NCBI GenBank assembly: GCA_043798715.1
Contig: JAZDOK010000100.1
Location: forward strand, 211,598-275,597
Reading direction: 5' to 3'
DNA: 64,000 nucleotides
Source: JAZDOK01 sp043798715
GTDB taxonomy: Bacteria; Vulcanimicrobiota; JAZDOK01
The translations under genes and the position numbers were made by a program. Positions 35,068 to 44,545 of this stretch are shown here, in pieces; positions within the stretch are counted from its first letter, which is position 1; each line of letters starts with the position of its first letter. Below the pieces are notes generated by a model, which worked only from the letters and a program-made list of their open reading frames with translations, was not told the origin of the DNA and searched no databases.

Positions 35068-37264
35068 CCCACGGCAGGGCCACCGCCAGGAGCAGCGACC
35101 CTACCAGCCCAACGCCGGCCGGGAGGCCCCAGAGGGGGATCATAATCGTGGAGACGAAAAAGGCCCCAAAACTGCTCCCGAAGAGGTCCCACCCGTAAAC
35201 CCTGCCCAGATGAGCTTCCTCATCCGCTCTCTTCTCCAGCGACAGGCAATTGGCCGCCGGAAAGAAGAGCCCGATGCAAAGGCCGTCGAGGAACATGGCC
35301 AGAGCGAATAGAATCTGGATGGCCGCCTCCGGGATATTAAGGCCGGTAAACAAGGCATTTGAAGCCGGGAAGATAACCAGAGCCAGGGAAGCCATCCCCA
35401 ACACGCTTAAAAAGGCCGTCCTCTGAGCGTTGCGAACTGAGGAGACCGCTCGCGCAGATCCCAGGGCTGAGCCGATCATGAACATGGCGCTCAGGATGCC
35501 GGCCTGAAGGTAGATGTATCCATAGGCCGCCTGAAAAGCGGTGAAGATGAAAATTTCAAGGGCCATGGCGGAAAAACCCATAATCCAGGTCGTCATGAGA
35601 ACGACCGGGGAGCGTTTTCTGAAAATCCCCAGGGCCGCCAACAGGACCACGAAGCAGTAAAGCGGAATCAATCCAATCCTCTCCTGTCCGAACTTAAGGA
35701 CCCACTCAAGGCGGATCCCCTGCCGCGAAAGCCAGAAAAGGAGCTCGAAGAAAAAACAGAGGGGGCGGGCGTCCGTGTTGACAGTTTTATTCTCTCTGCC
35801 GCGCAGGCTCCTGAAAAACGCTTCCTTCTGGAAGGGAGAGAGACGGTGGCGGATGAGGCCCGGGCTCAGAAAATGAAGGGCAATCTTTCTTTCCTCAGCC
35901 CTCCCGATGAGGGTTTCAGGGTTAAGCGGGAGGGAAGTCGGCGAGGCCAGGAGCAGGGCGCGCCACCCGGGAATCACCTGAATCGAGGAAAAAACGCCGG
36001 AGATCGTATCCAGGATACAGCCGTTTCTGGCCGCAAGTTCCGGGCTGATGTAGCCCTCGGCCGACTCGACGGTGACCGCCAGAATCCCTCCGGGAGTCAG
36101 TCTTCCCCGAAGATCCCGATAGAACTCCTCCGTATAGAAGCGGTTGAGAAGAAGGTTGGAAGGAGGGGGCAGGGCGCAGAATATGAGGTCGAAAGCCTCC
36201 CGGCTCCGGCGGACAAAAAGTCTCGCATCCCCGGAAACCTGCCTTATTCTGGATGAAGAAAAAGAATCTTTAAGCGGCTGGGGCAGAAATTTTTCCTCTG
36301 TCCTCAGCAGGAAGGGATCAGCTTCGAGATAGACCGCTTCTTCAACCGGGTGCTTCAGGACTTCGGCCAGAAGCCCGCCGCCGCCTCCCAGTACCAGCAC
36401 TTTTTCGGGAGCCGGGTGAGCCAGAAGAGCTAGATGAGCCGTCTCTTCGTTTGAAGGGGCCTCTCCGCTTCCGGAAAGGTAAATGCCATTCTGAAAAAAA
36501 TTGACTTCTCCCTTGTTTCTGGTAACCGCGATTCTTCCGTAGGGAGACTCCAATGTGGATACAAGATTAAAACCCCTCCATTGGAGGCGATCGGCCTTTC
36601 CCTGAAGGGTCTGTGTCACTCCGCCTCCCGCCACGGTCAGAATAACGAGTGCCGCCGAAATGAAGAACCGGAGGCGTCCTTCACGGATTTTAAGAGCGAC
36701 GAAAAGTGCGTTAAAGCCCGTCCAATAAAAGAGAATAGGAATGGGTTGCACGCACCGCAGGCCTAGAAAAGTGAACAAAAAACCCCCCAGGGCAAATCCC
36801 AGGGACTCCCAGAGATAGATGCGGCGCACGGCCTCCGGGGAAGAGAGGGCCGCTTCATCCTCACGGGCCGCCCGCCCCAGAAAAGCAAACTGGAGCCCCA
36901 GAAGGAAACAGGGAAAAAACAGGATGAGGAGCGCCGGGAGGAAGAGCAAGAGGCCTGGGTTCTCCCCTGGAATTCTCCCCAGAATCCCGACCCAGCGGAG
37001 AAGGAAGAGGGCGGGGAGAGGCGACAGGATCAGGAAGATCCAGGTGCCCAGGGAGGACGCCCTGGAGGAAATTTTCTGAAACGGCGGGAAGGAAGAGCAG
37101 AGGCTTCCAAGGCCGGTAAAGAGCATCCAAGCCCCCAGGTAGATCCCGAGAACCAGCTCGTTTCCCATGAACAGGCAGAGCCACTCCCGAAGGAAAACCA
37201 GCTGCAGGAAGACGGCGTTGAATCCCAGGACAAAAGCAGGTCCGTTTTTCTTCATCGCATCCAT
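35036..37264 (-). CDS. Polytopic membrane protein with spermidine-synthase-like domain (fused MFS/spermidine synthase type)
   Basis: A 742-residue protein: about six to seven N-terminal helices, a cytoplasmic spermidine-synthase/methyltransferase-like fold (about 220-430, with VLVLGGGGGLLAEVLKH and VYLEADPFLL), then about six more helices. The position where spermidine synthases have the catalytic Asp of the D-L-P/T-D-P-x motif reads FCALPPPS, so Asp is missing and polyamine synthesis is unlikely. Such fused proteins are common in anaerobes, with unknown function. It is divergent from kdpF (256-base gap) and converges on the amr genes. An alternative start is Met4 at 37255. Confidence 0.82.
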   Translation of the reverse strand: MDAMKKNGPAFVLGFNAVFLQLVFLREWLCLFMGNELVLGIYLGAWMLFTGLGSLCSSFPPFQKISSRASSLGTWIFLILSPLPALFLLRWVGILGRIPGENPGLLLFLPALLILFFPCFLLGLQFAFLGRAAREDEAALSSPEAVRRIYLWESLGFALGGFLFTFLGLRCVQPIPILFYWTGFNALFVALKIREGRLRFFISAALVILTVAGGGVTQTLQGKADRLQWRGFNLVSTLESPYGRIAVTRNKGEVNFFQNGIYLSGSGEAPSNEETAHLALLAHPAPEKVLVLGGGGGLLAEVLKHPVEEAVYLEADPFLLRTEEKFLPQPLKDSFSSSRIRQVSGDARLFVRRSREAFDLIFCALPPPSNLLLNRFYTEEFYRDLRGRLTPGGILAVTVESAEGYISPELAARNGCILDTISGVFSSIQVIPGWRALLLASPTSLPLNPETLIGRAEERKIALHFLSPGLIRHRLSPFQKEAFFRSLRGRENKTVNTDARPLCFFFELLFWLSRQGIRLEWVLKFGQERIGLIPLYCFVVLLAALGIFRKRSPVVLMTTWIMGFSAMALEIFIFTAFQAAYGYIYLQAGILSAMFMIGSALGSARAVSSVRNAQRTAFLSVLGMASLALVIFPASNALFTGLNIPEAAIQILFALAMFLDGLCIGLFFPAANCLSLEKRADEEAHLGRVYGWDLFGSSFGAFFVSTIMIPLWGLPAGVGLVGSLLLAVALPWAILRRPAPRR

Positions 37265-37390
37265 ATTCTCTTAAGAATAGACAGAACCTGCATGCCTATC
37301 GGTAGTCCTTATCCCCGACGTGCGAAGACCGAAGGGCTGAGACCCATCACCTTTGGCGGAACAAAAAATACCTCATGCTATAGCGTGGAA

Positions 37391-37418
37391 TTTTTACTTT
37401 ATTTTTACTCTTCCGCCC
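37391..37418 (+). promoter_or_regulatory. Candidate KdpE operator upstream of kdpF
   Basis: TTTTTACTTTATTTTTACTC (37391-37410) followed by TTCCGCCC closely resembles, from memory, the KdpE-protected stretch of the E. coli kdpFABC promoter (T-rich direct repeats ending in TAC, then a CCGCCCG run). A -10-like TATACT sits at 37453-37458 with a poor -35, as expected for an activator-dependent promoter. If transcription starts near 37465, the site is centred about -62, close to its place in E. coli. kdpDE lie 7-10 kb downstream, in the same run. Confidence 0.55.
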
Positions 37419-37452
37419 GTTTTTTTGATAGCATTTTGACTAGCCTGCGGAG

Positions 37453-37458
37453 TATACT
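37453..37458 (+). promoter_or_regulatory. Probable -10 element of the kdp promoter
   Basis: TATACT lies within the dyad GGAGTA/TACTCC (37449-37454 and 37458-37463), 62 bases before the kdpF start. No good -35 box is 16-18 bases upstream, so activation by KdpE is expected. The rest of the 256-base gap to the divergent gene holds nothing I can name. Confidence 0.4.
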
Positions 37459-37520
37459 ACTCCCTGAAGCGAAGAACTCTTAGTTGTAACTTCCGGGGCA
37501 AAAAGGAGGAGGTAACGGGG

Positions 37521-37607
37521 ATGTTGGACATGGTGCTGGGGGGCGCGGCGGCTCTCTTCCTCCTCATATATCTTGGGTATGCTTTGATGAAAACGGAGAA
37601 ATTCTGA
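37521..37607 (+). CDS. kdpF: KdpF small subunit of the K+-transporting ATPase
   Basis: A 28-residue hydrophobic peptide, MLDMVLGGAAALFLLIYLGY in its first 20 residues and ending ALMKTEKF. It has the single helix and the Tyr-Ala-Leu-x-Lys/Arg-Pro/Thr-Glu-Lys/Arg-Phe tail typical of KdpF, which stabilises KdpA. A GGAGGAGG site lies about 8 bases before the ATG. Its stop overlaps the kdpA start by one base (TGATG). It is short enough to be missed by gene finders. Confidence 0.93.
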   Translation: MLDMVLGGAAALFLLIYLGYALMKTEKF

Positions 37608-39319
37608 TGTTTCAAGTGGAGAGGGATCTCTTTCAAATTATCCTCTACCTGGCGGTCCTGATTCTTCTTGCAGTCCCACTAGGCCGTTACATGGCACGGG
37701 TTTTCAAGTTCGAAAAAACTTTTCTGGATCCCCTGGTGGAGCCTCTCGAACGCTTTATCTACCGCTTGGCTGGCGTGCACCGGGAGCGTGAGATGAACTG
37801 GAAGGAGTATGCCTTTTCCCTCCTTCTCTTTAATGGCCTCGGGATGGTACTTGTCTATCTCTTTCAGCGCTGCCAGGGCGCTCTTCCCTTTAATCCCCAA
37901 CACTTCGGCCCGGTTCCTCACTTCCTCGCCTTAAGCACGGCGGTAAGCTTCATGACCAATACGAACTGGCAGGCCTATGCCGGTGAAACCACTATGAGCC
38001 ACCTGACCCAGATGGCGGCCCTGGCGGTGCAGAATTTTCTCTCCGCAGCCACCGGCATCGCCGTCGCCGTAGCCATTACGCGGGGACTGGCCCGCCGCAC
38101 GGCCCGGACCATCGGGAGCTTCTGGGTGGATCTGACGAGATCCGTTCTCTGGGTGCTTCTCCCAGGTTCCCTTCTTCTGGCGCTTCTTCTGGTTTCCCAG
38201 GGGGTGATCCAGAACCTCAGACCAGACCTTGTTCTTCAGACGCTCGAAGGAGGCCGACAAACTCTGGCGATGGGACCGGTGGCCTCCCAGGAGGCCATAA
38301 AGGAGCTCGGTACCAACGGGGGAGGTTTCTTTAACGTCAACTCCGCCCATCCCTTCGAAAACCCGACGCCCCTCGCCAACTTCCTGGAGATGCTGGCCAT
38401 CTTCCTTATTCCATGCGCCCTCACCCTCACTTACGGAGAGATGGTCGGAGACCGCCGCCAGGGATGGATCATCCTTCTTTCCATGACGCTCCTCTTCCTT
38501 ATCTTTCTGGGGACATGCTATGCGAGCGAACTCTACGGAAACCCCCTGATCCGCTCCCTGGGAGTCAGCGGACCGACGGCCATGGAAGGGAAAGAGGTGC
38601 GCTTCGGCATCGTGAATTCCTCCCTTTTTGCGACCATCACGACCGCGGCCTCCTGCGGAGCCGTGAATTCCATGCACGATAGTTTCACGCCCCTGGGAGG
38701 GCTGGTGCCCATGCTCCAGATCATGCTCGGGGAGGTCGTCTTCGGCGGGGTCGGCGCCGGGCTATACGGGATGCTGGTCTTTGTAATTCTCACGGTCTTC
38801 ATCGCCGGGCTCATGGTGGGCAGGACCCCCGAATACCTGGGGAAGAAGATTGAAAGCGCCGAGATCCGGATGGCGGCCATCGCCGTCCTAATCCAGGCGG
38901 CGGCCATTCTTCTGGGGAGCGCCCTGGCCGTCTCGACGAAGGCCGGCACTTCCTCTATTTTAAATGGAGGCCCCCATGGACTGAGCGAGGTTCTCTATGC
39001 CTTCACCTCCTGCGTCGGAAACAATGGAAGCGCCTTCGCCGGCCTCAATGCGAACACTGTTTTTTATAATATTCTGCTCGCCCTGGCCATGCTGATCGGG
39101 CGCTTCGGCGTCATAATTCCGGTACTCTCCATCGCCGGCAGCATGGTGGCCAAAAAATCCGTGACGCCCGGCCCCGGAACCTTCAAAACGGACAGCCTGC
39201 TTTTCGCCGTCCTCCTGGCGGGGGTCGTCATCATCGTGGGCGCCCTCACCTTCTTCCCGGCCCTGGCCCTGGGCCCCCTGGCGGAACAACTCCTCATGGT
39301 CTCGGGAAAAACTTTTTAA
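37607..39319 (+). CDS. kdpA: Potassium-transporting ATPase KdpA (K+ channel subunit)
   Basis: KdpA forms the K+-selective path of the high-affinity Kdp pump in the inner membrane. The 570-residue protein has ten or so helices and the four P-loops expected of this family, including TNTNWQAYAGETTMS, LGTNGGGFFNVNSAHPFENPTPL and CGAVNSMHDSFTPLGG, SCVGNNGSAFAGL (selectivity filter Gly positions present, each read in parts). Length is normal (about 560-590). Start overlaps kdpF; kdpB follows after 12 bases. The complete kdpFABC set argues for a working pump. Confidence 0.97.
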   Translation: MFQVERDLFQIILYLAVLILLAVPLGRYMARVFKFEKTFLDPLVEPLERFIYRLAGVHREREMNWKEYAFSLLLFNGLGMVLVYLFQRCQGALPFNPQHFGPVPHFLALSTAVSFMTNTNWQAYAGETTMSHLTQMAALAVQNFLSAATGIAVAVAITRGLARRTARTIGSFWVDLTRSVLWVLLPGSLLLALLLVSQGVIQNLRPDLVLQTLEGGRQTLAMGPVASQEAIKELGTNGGGFFNVNSAHPFENPTPLANFLEMLAIFLIPCALTLTYGEMVGDRRQGWIILLSMTLLFLIFLGTCYASELYGNPLIRSLGVSGPTAMEGKEVRFGIVNSSLFATITTAASCGAVNSMHDSFTPLGGLVPMLQIMLGEVVFGGVGAGLYGMLVFVILTVFIAGLMVGRTPEYLGKKIESAEIRMAAIAVLIQAAAILLGSALAVSTKAGTSSILNGGPHGLSEVLYAFTSCVGNNGSAFAGLNANTVFYNILLALAMLIGRFGVIIPVLSIAGSMVAKKSVTPGPGTFKTDSLLFAVLLAGVVIIVGALTFFPALALGPLAEQLLMVSGKTF

Positions 39320-39331
39320 CCGGAGTCGAAG

Positions 39332-41416
39332 ATGTCTAAAAAATTATCCGATTCAGCAAAAGGAACGGCCCGTTTCAAGGTCCATTTCGACTCCCGGCTT
39401 ATGCTTCGAGCGATCCGGGATGCCTTCCTTAAGCTGGATCCCAGGGTCCAGTACCGGAACCCGGTGATGTTCGTCGTAGAAATAGGTGCCGGTCTCATAA
39501 CTTTCTTCATTGCACGCGATCTCATTATTGGAGAACGTTCCGCGCTCTCGCTGAACACCCAGCTTGCTGTGTGGCTCTGGGCGACCGTTCTCTTCGCCAA
39601 TTTCGCGGAGGCCCTGGCCGAAGGCCGGGGGAAAGCCCAGGCGGAAGGCTTAAGACGCACGCGCTACGAAACCCAGGCCAAAAAAATCATCAACGGATCG
39701 GGAAAAATCGAGATCATCCCCGCATCCTGCCTCAAAAAGAACGACATCGTCCTGGTGGAGACGGGCGATGTCATCCCCGGGGACGGCGAAATCATCGAGG
39801 GGATCGCCTCGGTGGACGAGAGCGTGGTCACCGGGGAGTCCGCCCCCGTCATCAGGGAGTCCGGAGGAGACCGAAGCGCCGTGACCGGCGGGACCCGTGT
39901 CCTCTCGGACTTCCTCAAGGTCCGCATCACGGCCGACCCCGGCGAGACTTTTTTAGATCGCATGATCCGCCTGGTTGAAGGCGCCCAACGGCAGAAGACC
40001 CCGAACGAGATCGCTCTTAACATCCTGCTGGTCGGCCTGACATTAATTTTTCTCCTGGCTGTCGCCACCCTGGAGAATTTTGCGCTCTACTCGGGGACCA
40101 GCGTTTCCATACCCATCCTCATCGCCCTCCTGGTCTGCCTGATACCGACAACCATCGGGGGACTGCTGAGCGCCATCGGGATCGCCGGAATGGACCGTGT
40201 CTTCAAGCGAAACATCCTGGCCATGTCCGGGCGGGCGGTGGAGGCGGCCGGGGACGTAGACGTCCTTCTTCTCGACAAGACCGGGACCATCACCTTGGGC
40301 AACCGCATGGCCACCCGTTTTATCCCGGCTCCCGGCGTACCCGAGGCCAAGTTGGCCGAAAATGCCCAACTGGCTTCTTTTGCCGATGAGACCCCGGAGG
40401 GGCGGAGCATCGTCATCCTGGCCAAGGAGCGATTCAACCTGCGGGAGCAGGAATTAAAATCTCTTGGAGCCGTCTTCGTTCCTTTCAGCGCCTATACCCG
40501 GATGAGCGGGGTGAATCTCAGAGATCGCGAAATAAGGAAGGGCTCCGCCGACGCCGTCGAAGCCTTTGTCGGGGAAAGGGGCGGCTATGTTCCCCCGGAG
40601 GTCAAAGCCGCGGTCGAAGAAGTCGCGAAGAAGGGCAGTACTCCCCTGGTGGTGGTCATGGTGGTCCCCGAAGGGGTCAAGGTGCTGGGGGTCATCGAGC
40701 TCAAGGACATCGTCAAGGGCGGCATCCGCCAACGCTTTGCCGAGCTGAGCCGCATGGGCATCCGGACGGTCATGATCACGGGAGACAACCCGCTCACGGC
40801 GGCGGCTATCGCGGCCGAGGCGGGGGTTGATGATTTCCTGGCGGAGGCCACGCCGGAGGTCAAACTGCAATTCATTCGGGATGAGCAGGCCAAAGGCCAC
40901 CTGGTGGCCATGACCGGGGACGGGACCAACGACGCCCCGGCGCTGGCACAGGCGGACGTCGGGGTGGCCATGCACAGCGGAACCCAGGCGGCCAAGGAGG
41001 CCGGCAACATGGTGGATCTCGACAGCAACCCCACCAAGCTCCTGGAGGTGGTGGAAATAGGAAAGCAGCTCCTCATGACCCGGGGGGCTCTCACCACTTT
41101 CAGCATCGCAAACGACGTGGCCAAGTATTTCGCCATCATTCCCGCCCTCTTTTCCGCCACCTACGCGCCGCTCGCTCTCCTCAACATCATGCACCTGGCC
41201 TCTCCCCAAAGCGCCATCCTCTCGGCCATCATCTTCAACGCTCTCATCATCATCGCCCTCGTGCCCCTGGCTCTCAAGGGGGTGGCCTACCGCCCGCTCG
41301 GGGCCGCCGTCATCCTGCGCCGCAACCTTCTCATCTACGGAGTGGGCGGCGTGATCGCACCCTTCATCGGTATTAAACTCATCGATCTTCTCCTGGTTGC
41401 TCTGGGACTGAGCTGA
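39332..41416 (+). CDS. kdpB: Potassium-transporting P-type ATPase KdpB
   Basis: KdpB is the P-type ATPase that energises K+ uptake. The 694 residues include the actuator TGES motif (SVVTGESAPV), the phosphorylation site DKTGTITLGN with Asp315, the nucleotide-binding region (FVPFSAYTRMSG, KGSADAVEAF) and the hinge TGDGTNDAPALAQADVGVAM. The membrane segment LVCLIPTTIGGLLSAIG has the KdpB-specific IPTTI run in M4. All catalytic residues are in place. It lies between kdpA (12 bases) and kdpC (17 bases). Confidence 0.98.
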   Translation: MSKKLSDSAKGTARFKVHFDSRLMLRAIRDAFLKLDPRVQYRNPVMFVVEIGAGLITFFIARDLIIGERSALSLNTQLAVWLWATVLFANFAEALAEGRGKAQAEGLRRTRYETQAKKIINGSGKIEIIPASCLKKNDIVLVETGDVIPGDGEIIEGIASVDESVVTGESAPVIRESGGDRSAVTGGTRVLSDFLKVRITADPGETFLDRMIRLVEGAQRQKTPNEIALNILLVGLTLIFLLAVATLENFALYSGTSVSIPILIALLVCLIPTTIGGLLSAIGIAGMDRVFKRNILAMSGRAVEAAGDVDVLLLDKTGTITLGNRMATRFIPAPGVPEAKLAENAQLASFADETPEGRSIVILAKERFNLREQELKSLGAVFVPFSAYTRMSGVNLRDREIRKGSADAVEAFVGERGGYVPPEVKAAVEEVAKKGSTPLVVVMVVPEGVKVLGVIELKDIVKGGIRQRFAELSRMGIRTVMITGDNPLTAAAIAAEAGVDDFLAEATPEVKLQFIRDEQAKGHLVAMTGDGTNDAPALAQADVGVAMHSGTQAAKEAGNMVDLDSNPTKLLEVVEIGKQLLMTRGALTTFSIANDVAKYFAIIPALFSATYAPLALLNIMHLASPQSAILSAIIFNALIIIALVPLALKGVAYRPLGAAVILRRNLLIYGVGGVIAPFIGIKLIDLLLVALGLS

Positions 41417-41433
41417 AAGGAAACCGCCAAGCC

Positions 41434-42045
41434 ATGAAAAAAAATATTTTAACAGCAGGATCCCTGCTACTCTTGATGACTCTCCTGACGGGCCTCCTTT
41501 ATCCCCTGGCTGTTACGGGTCTGGCCGCGCTCCTTTTTCCCCGGCAGGCCGCGGGGTGCCTGCTCTCCTTCAAGGGACAGCCGGTCGGCTCCGCCCTCAT
41601 CGGCCAGAACTTTAAAAATCCCGCCTTCTTCCACGGCCGCCCCTCGGCGGCCGGAAGAGAGGGCTATGACGGCACTTCCTCCTCCGGCTCCAACCTCGGC
41701 CCGACAAATCGGAATTTGATCGATACTATCCGGAAGGCGGCGGAGGCGCTGCGGGTGGAGAACGCCCTTTCCGCAGATGCTCCGGTCCCGTCCGATCTCG
41801 TGACGGCATCCGGAAGCGGCCTCGACCCGGACATCACCCCCGAGAGCGCTTTCCTTCAGGTCAGCCGCGTGGCCCGTAGCCGGCAGCTTCCGGAGGAGCA
41901 GGTAAGGGAGTTCGTTCTGAAGGCCATTCGAAGGCCTCAACTTGGTATCCTGGGAGAGAGGCGGGTGAACGTCCTTGAGCTGAACCTGGAATTGGAAAAA
42001 TATTCCATAATCCATATAAGGGGGACTTTGAATGAATCTCAATAA
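41434..42045 (+). CDS. kdpC: Potassium-transporting ATPase KdpC
   Basis: KdpC is a single-helix subunit with a periplasmic domain that raises K+ affinity of the KdpAB pump. The 203 residues contain the N-terminal helix (LLLLMTLLTGLLYPLAVTGLAALLFP, read in parts) and the family motifs GSALIGQNF, FHGRPSAAG, GSNLGPTN, VPSDLVTASGSGLDPDITPESAF and PEEQVREFV. Complete and of normal length. The amt gene follows after 101 bases with its own AAGGAGG site. Confidence 0.96.
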   Translation: MKKNILTAGSLLLLMTLLTGLLYPLAVTGLAALLFPRQAAGCLLSFKGQPVGSALIGQNFKNPAFFHGRPSAAGREGYDGTSSSGSNLGPTNRNLIDTIRKAAEALRVENALSADAPVPSDLVTASGSGLDPDITPESAFLQVSRVARSRQLPEEQVREFVLKAIRRPQLGILGERRVNVLELNLELEKYSIIHIRGTLNESQ

Positions 42046-42146
42046 ATTTTTTCTTAGCTTTGAAGGGAAAAACCCTCATGCGGCAAAGTAAGTGCGAAGA
42101 GAAATAGCCAATCGGCCTGACAGACGGCAATAAAGGAGGAACTCAC

Positions 42147-43355
42147 ATGACTTTCGATTCCGGCAATACTGGTTTTATGCTCGTGGCCACCAGTCTCGTC
42201 ATGTTGATGACACCGGGGCTGGCCTTCTTCTACGGGGGGCTCGTGGGCAGGAAAAACGTTTTGACCATTATGCTCCAGAGCTTTGTTTCCATGGGCTGGA
42301 CCTCGGTTATATGGTTCGTCTGCGGTTATTCCCTGTGTTTTTCAGGTGGAGAAGGGGGGATAATCGGAAACCTGGATAAAGCCTTCCTTCACGGCATCAC
42401 GCCGATGGACGTCCTTGCTGGCAACAACATCCCTCTCCTGGTCTTTGTCGCTTACCAGATGATGTTCGCCATCATCACACCGGCCCTGATAACGGGTGCT
42501 TTTGCAAACAGGGTCAGGTTTAACGCCTATATGATATTTCTCACGGTGTGGCTGCTCTTTGTCTATTTCCCCTTTGTTCACATGATCTGGGGAGGCGGGC
42601 TTCTGCAGAAATGGGGAGTTCTTGACTTCGCAGGCGGAATCGTGGTGCACGCCATTGCAGGTATGGCGGCTCTGGCATCGGTATTCTTCGTGGGAAAACG
42701 AAAAGTGCTGGAGCGGGGGGCCCACAGCATTCCGCTGGTTGCCCTCGGAACGGGTCTTCTCTGGTTCGGCTGGTACGGGTTCAATGCGGGAAGCGAACTT
42801 CGAGTGGACCATATAACCTCCCTCGCATTCCTCAACACGGATACCGCAGCTTCTTTTGCGGCCATCGCCTGGTTGATCATGGCCTGGATCTTCGAAAAGA
42901 AGCCCAAGTTCCTCGGCCTTCTCACCGGTTCCATCGCCGGCCTGGCCACCATCACACCCGCGGCGGGCTACGTATCCGTCCAGGTAGCGGTGCTGATAGG
43001 GATTGTCTCCGGAGTGGTCTGTTATGGTGCGATTACCTTGAAGAACAAACTGGGCTGGGACGACGCGCTCGACGTGTGGGGAGTTCACGGCGTGGGTGGA
43101 ATCCTCGGCGTTATCATGCTGGGCCTCTTCGCCAGCACTCAAATCAATCCGGCGGGGGCAAACGGCCTTGTTTTCGGAGGCACCTCCTTTTTCTTCAAGC
43201 AGCTTGTCTCGGTCATCGGCGCCTCTATTTATGCTTTCCTGTTCTCCTACATCGCTCTTGCCCTCATCGACAAGATAACCCCGGTGAGGGTGACCAAAGA
43301 GGAAGAGGCCATGGGTCTTGATGAAGCGCTTCACGGAGAAGAGGCCTATATTTAA
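42147..43355 (+). CDS. amt: Ammonium transporter Amt
   Basis: A 402-residue ammonium channel with eleven predicted helices. FMLVATSLVMLMTPGLAFFYGGLV opens the mature fold (read in parts); the twin histidines of the pore are in GGIVVHAIAGMAAL and DVWGVHGVGGILG, and the DFAGG Asp is present. Amt conducts NH3/NH4+. No glnK (PII) gene, which usually neighbours amt, is beside it; instead it sits between kdpC and the porin, before kdpDE. That suggests coregulation of K+ and NH4+ uptake, ions of similar size. Confidence 0.96.
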   Translation: MTFDSGNTGFMLVATSLVMLMTPGLAFFYGGLVGRKNVLTIMLQSFVSMGWTSVIWFVCGYSLCFSGGEGGIIGNLDKAFLHGITPMDVLAGNNIPLLVFVAYQMMFAIITPALITGAFANRVRFNAYMIFLTVWLLFVYFPFVHMIWGGGLLQKWGVLDFAGGIVVHAIAGMAALASVFFVGKRKVLERGAHSIPLVALGTGLLWFGWYGFNAGSELRVDHITSLAFLNTDTAASFAAIAWLIMAWIFEKKPKFLGLLTGSIAGLATITPAAGYVSVQVAVLIGIVSGVVCYGAITLKNKLGWDDALDVWGVHGVGGILGVIMLGLFASTQINPAGANGLVFGGTSFFFKQLVSVIGASIYAFLFSYIALALIDKITPVRVTKEEEAMGLDEALHGEEAYI

Positions 43356-43447
43356 GATTAATTTTTGTATTACGGGTAAGCCGGATGGTTTGATTGGCTG
43401 TTTGCTGAAAATCACCGGGCTTATCCCCATTTAATGGAGGGGACTCG

Positions 43448-44539
43448 ATGAATTTCAGAAGGATGGTCTTACTGGCGCTCCTTAGCTTCCTTCTTCTCGG
43501 CGATTGCGCCAGGGCCCAGGAGGATCCCGAGAAGTGCTCCCAGAGAGGGCAGGTGGAATTCAAGTATTATCTTCAGGGGAGCTACGAGGCAAACTCAAAT
43601 AACCCCCAGTCAGGGAGAAACGATTTCAGGGCCTTTGACATGAAAGCGAATTTCCTCAGCTTCGACTTGGCGCAAATTGTTCTCTCCCATGAAGCCCAGC
43701 CGAGCAGTTTCGGCTTCAGACTCAAACTGTCAGGCGGGGAGTATGCAAAGCTGATCCACGCCAGGAGCCTGGGAAATCCTGATGAATCTTTCGATCTGAC
43801 GGAAGCTTTCGTGGTTTACGCATTTCAGGGGAAGAAAGGCCCGAAGATGGCCGCCGGCAAGATGCTGACCTTTGTAGGCGCCGAAGTTCTCGAGGCCGTT
43901 GATGACCCAAATTTCTCCAGATCCCTTCTCTATACTTACGCCGAACCCCTCACCCAGACGGGTGTGAGATTGGGATATGACTTTTCAGACAAGCTCTCCG
44001 GAACCGCCTACATCATAAACGGATGGGACAATTTCGCCGATAACAATTCCGCGAAAACTCTTGGTTTATGCATCGGGTACAACCCGAGCGAAAAAGCCGG
44101 AATGTGCTTCAATTTCCTGAGCGGCCCTGAAAGGGACAACAATGAGATCGACAACCGTTTCCTTTTTGATTGGGTGGGAACTTTTAAACCGGCGAAGAAC
44201 CTGACTTTTCTTCTCAACTACGACATCGGCACCGAAAAAAATGCCACCACCACCGGGAGCGATGCGAAATGGGAGGGCTATTCGATCATCGGGAAATATG
44301 ATTTCTCCGACCGTTTCAACCTTGCCATAAGAGGTGAAGATTTCCACGATTATGACGGTTTCAGGAGCGGAACCCCCCAGACTTTGAGGGAGCTTACCTT
44401 TTCGGCGACGATGAAGATGGGAAAGCACGTCTATCTGAGACCGGAATACAGATATGACTGGTCCGACGCAAAAGCTTTCAATAACGGCGCGGCCAATAAT
44501 CAGAGCACCGTCGGGCTCGGATTAATGCTGGCCTGGTGA
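43448..44539 (+). CDS. BBP2/OmpL-like outer-membrane beta-barrel porin
   Basis: A 363-residue exported protein. The signal peptide (MVLLALLSFLLLGDCARAQ region, cut near ARAQ) is followed by many alternating amphipathic strands and an aromatic C-terminus (GLGLMLAW), features of outer-membrane barrels. Segments such as FDLTEAFVVYAF, GKMLTFVGAEVLE and RPEYRYDW fit the beta-barrel porin-2 (OmpL-like) family. Such porins admit small ions or solutes; with the Kdp pump and Amt at either side it probably serves K+ or NH4+ entry (inference). Starts 92 bases after amt; kdpD follows after 6 bases. Confidence 0.83.
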   Translation: MNFRRMVLLALLSFLLLGDCARAQEDPEKCSQRGQVEFKYYLQGSYEANSNNPQSGRNDFRAFDMKANFLSFDLAQIVLSHEAQPSSFGFRLKLSGGEYAKLIHARSLGNPDESFDLTEAFVVYAFQGKKGPKMAAGKMLTFVGAEVLEAVDDPNFSRSLLYTYAEPLTQTGVRLGYDFSDKLSGTAYIINGWDNFADNNSAKTLGLCIGYNPSEKAGMCFNFLSGPERDNNEIDNRFLFDWVGTFKPAKNLTFLLNYDIGTEKNATTTGSDAKWEGYSIIGKYDFSDRFNLAIRGEDFHDYDGFRSGTPQTLRELTFSATMKMGKHVYLRPEYRYDWSDAKAFNNGAANNQSTVGLGLMLAW

Positions 44540-44545
44540 GGCGAT

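Noticed and set aside
37265..37390. Possible riboswitch or structured leader between kdpF and the divergent gene (segments such as GGGTCTC and CTACCGAT on the minus strand recall GEMM)
   Set aside because: The GEMM core (GACGCAAAGC and the GGCAAACC half) is not present, and I could not draw a consistent pair of helices. A covariance search would decide; I do not call it.
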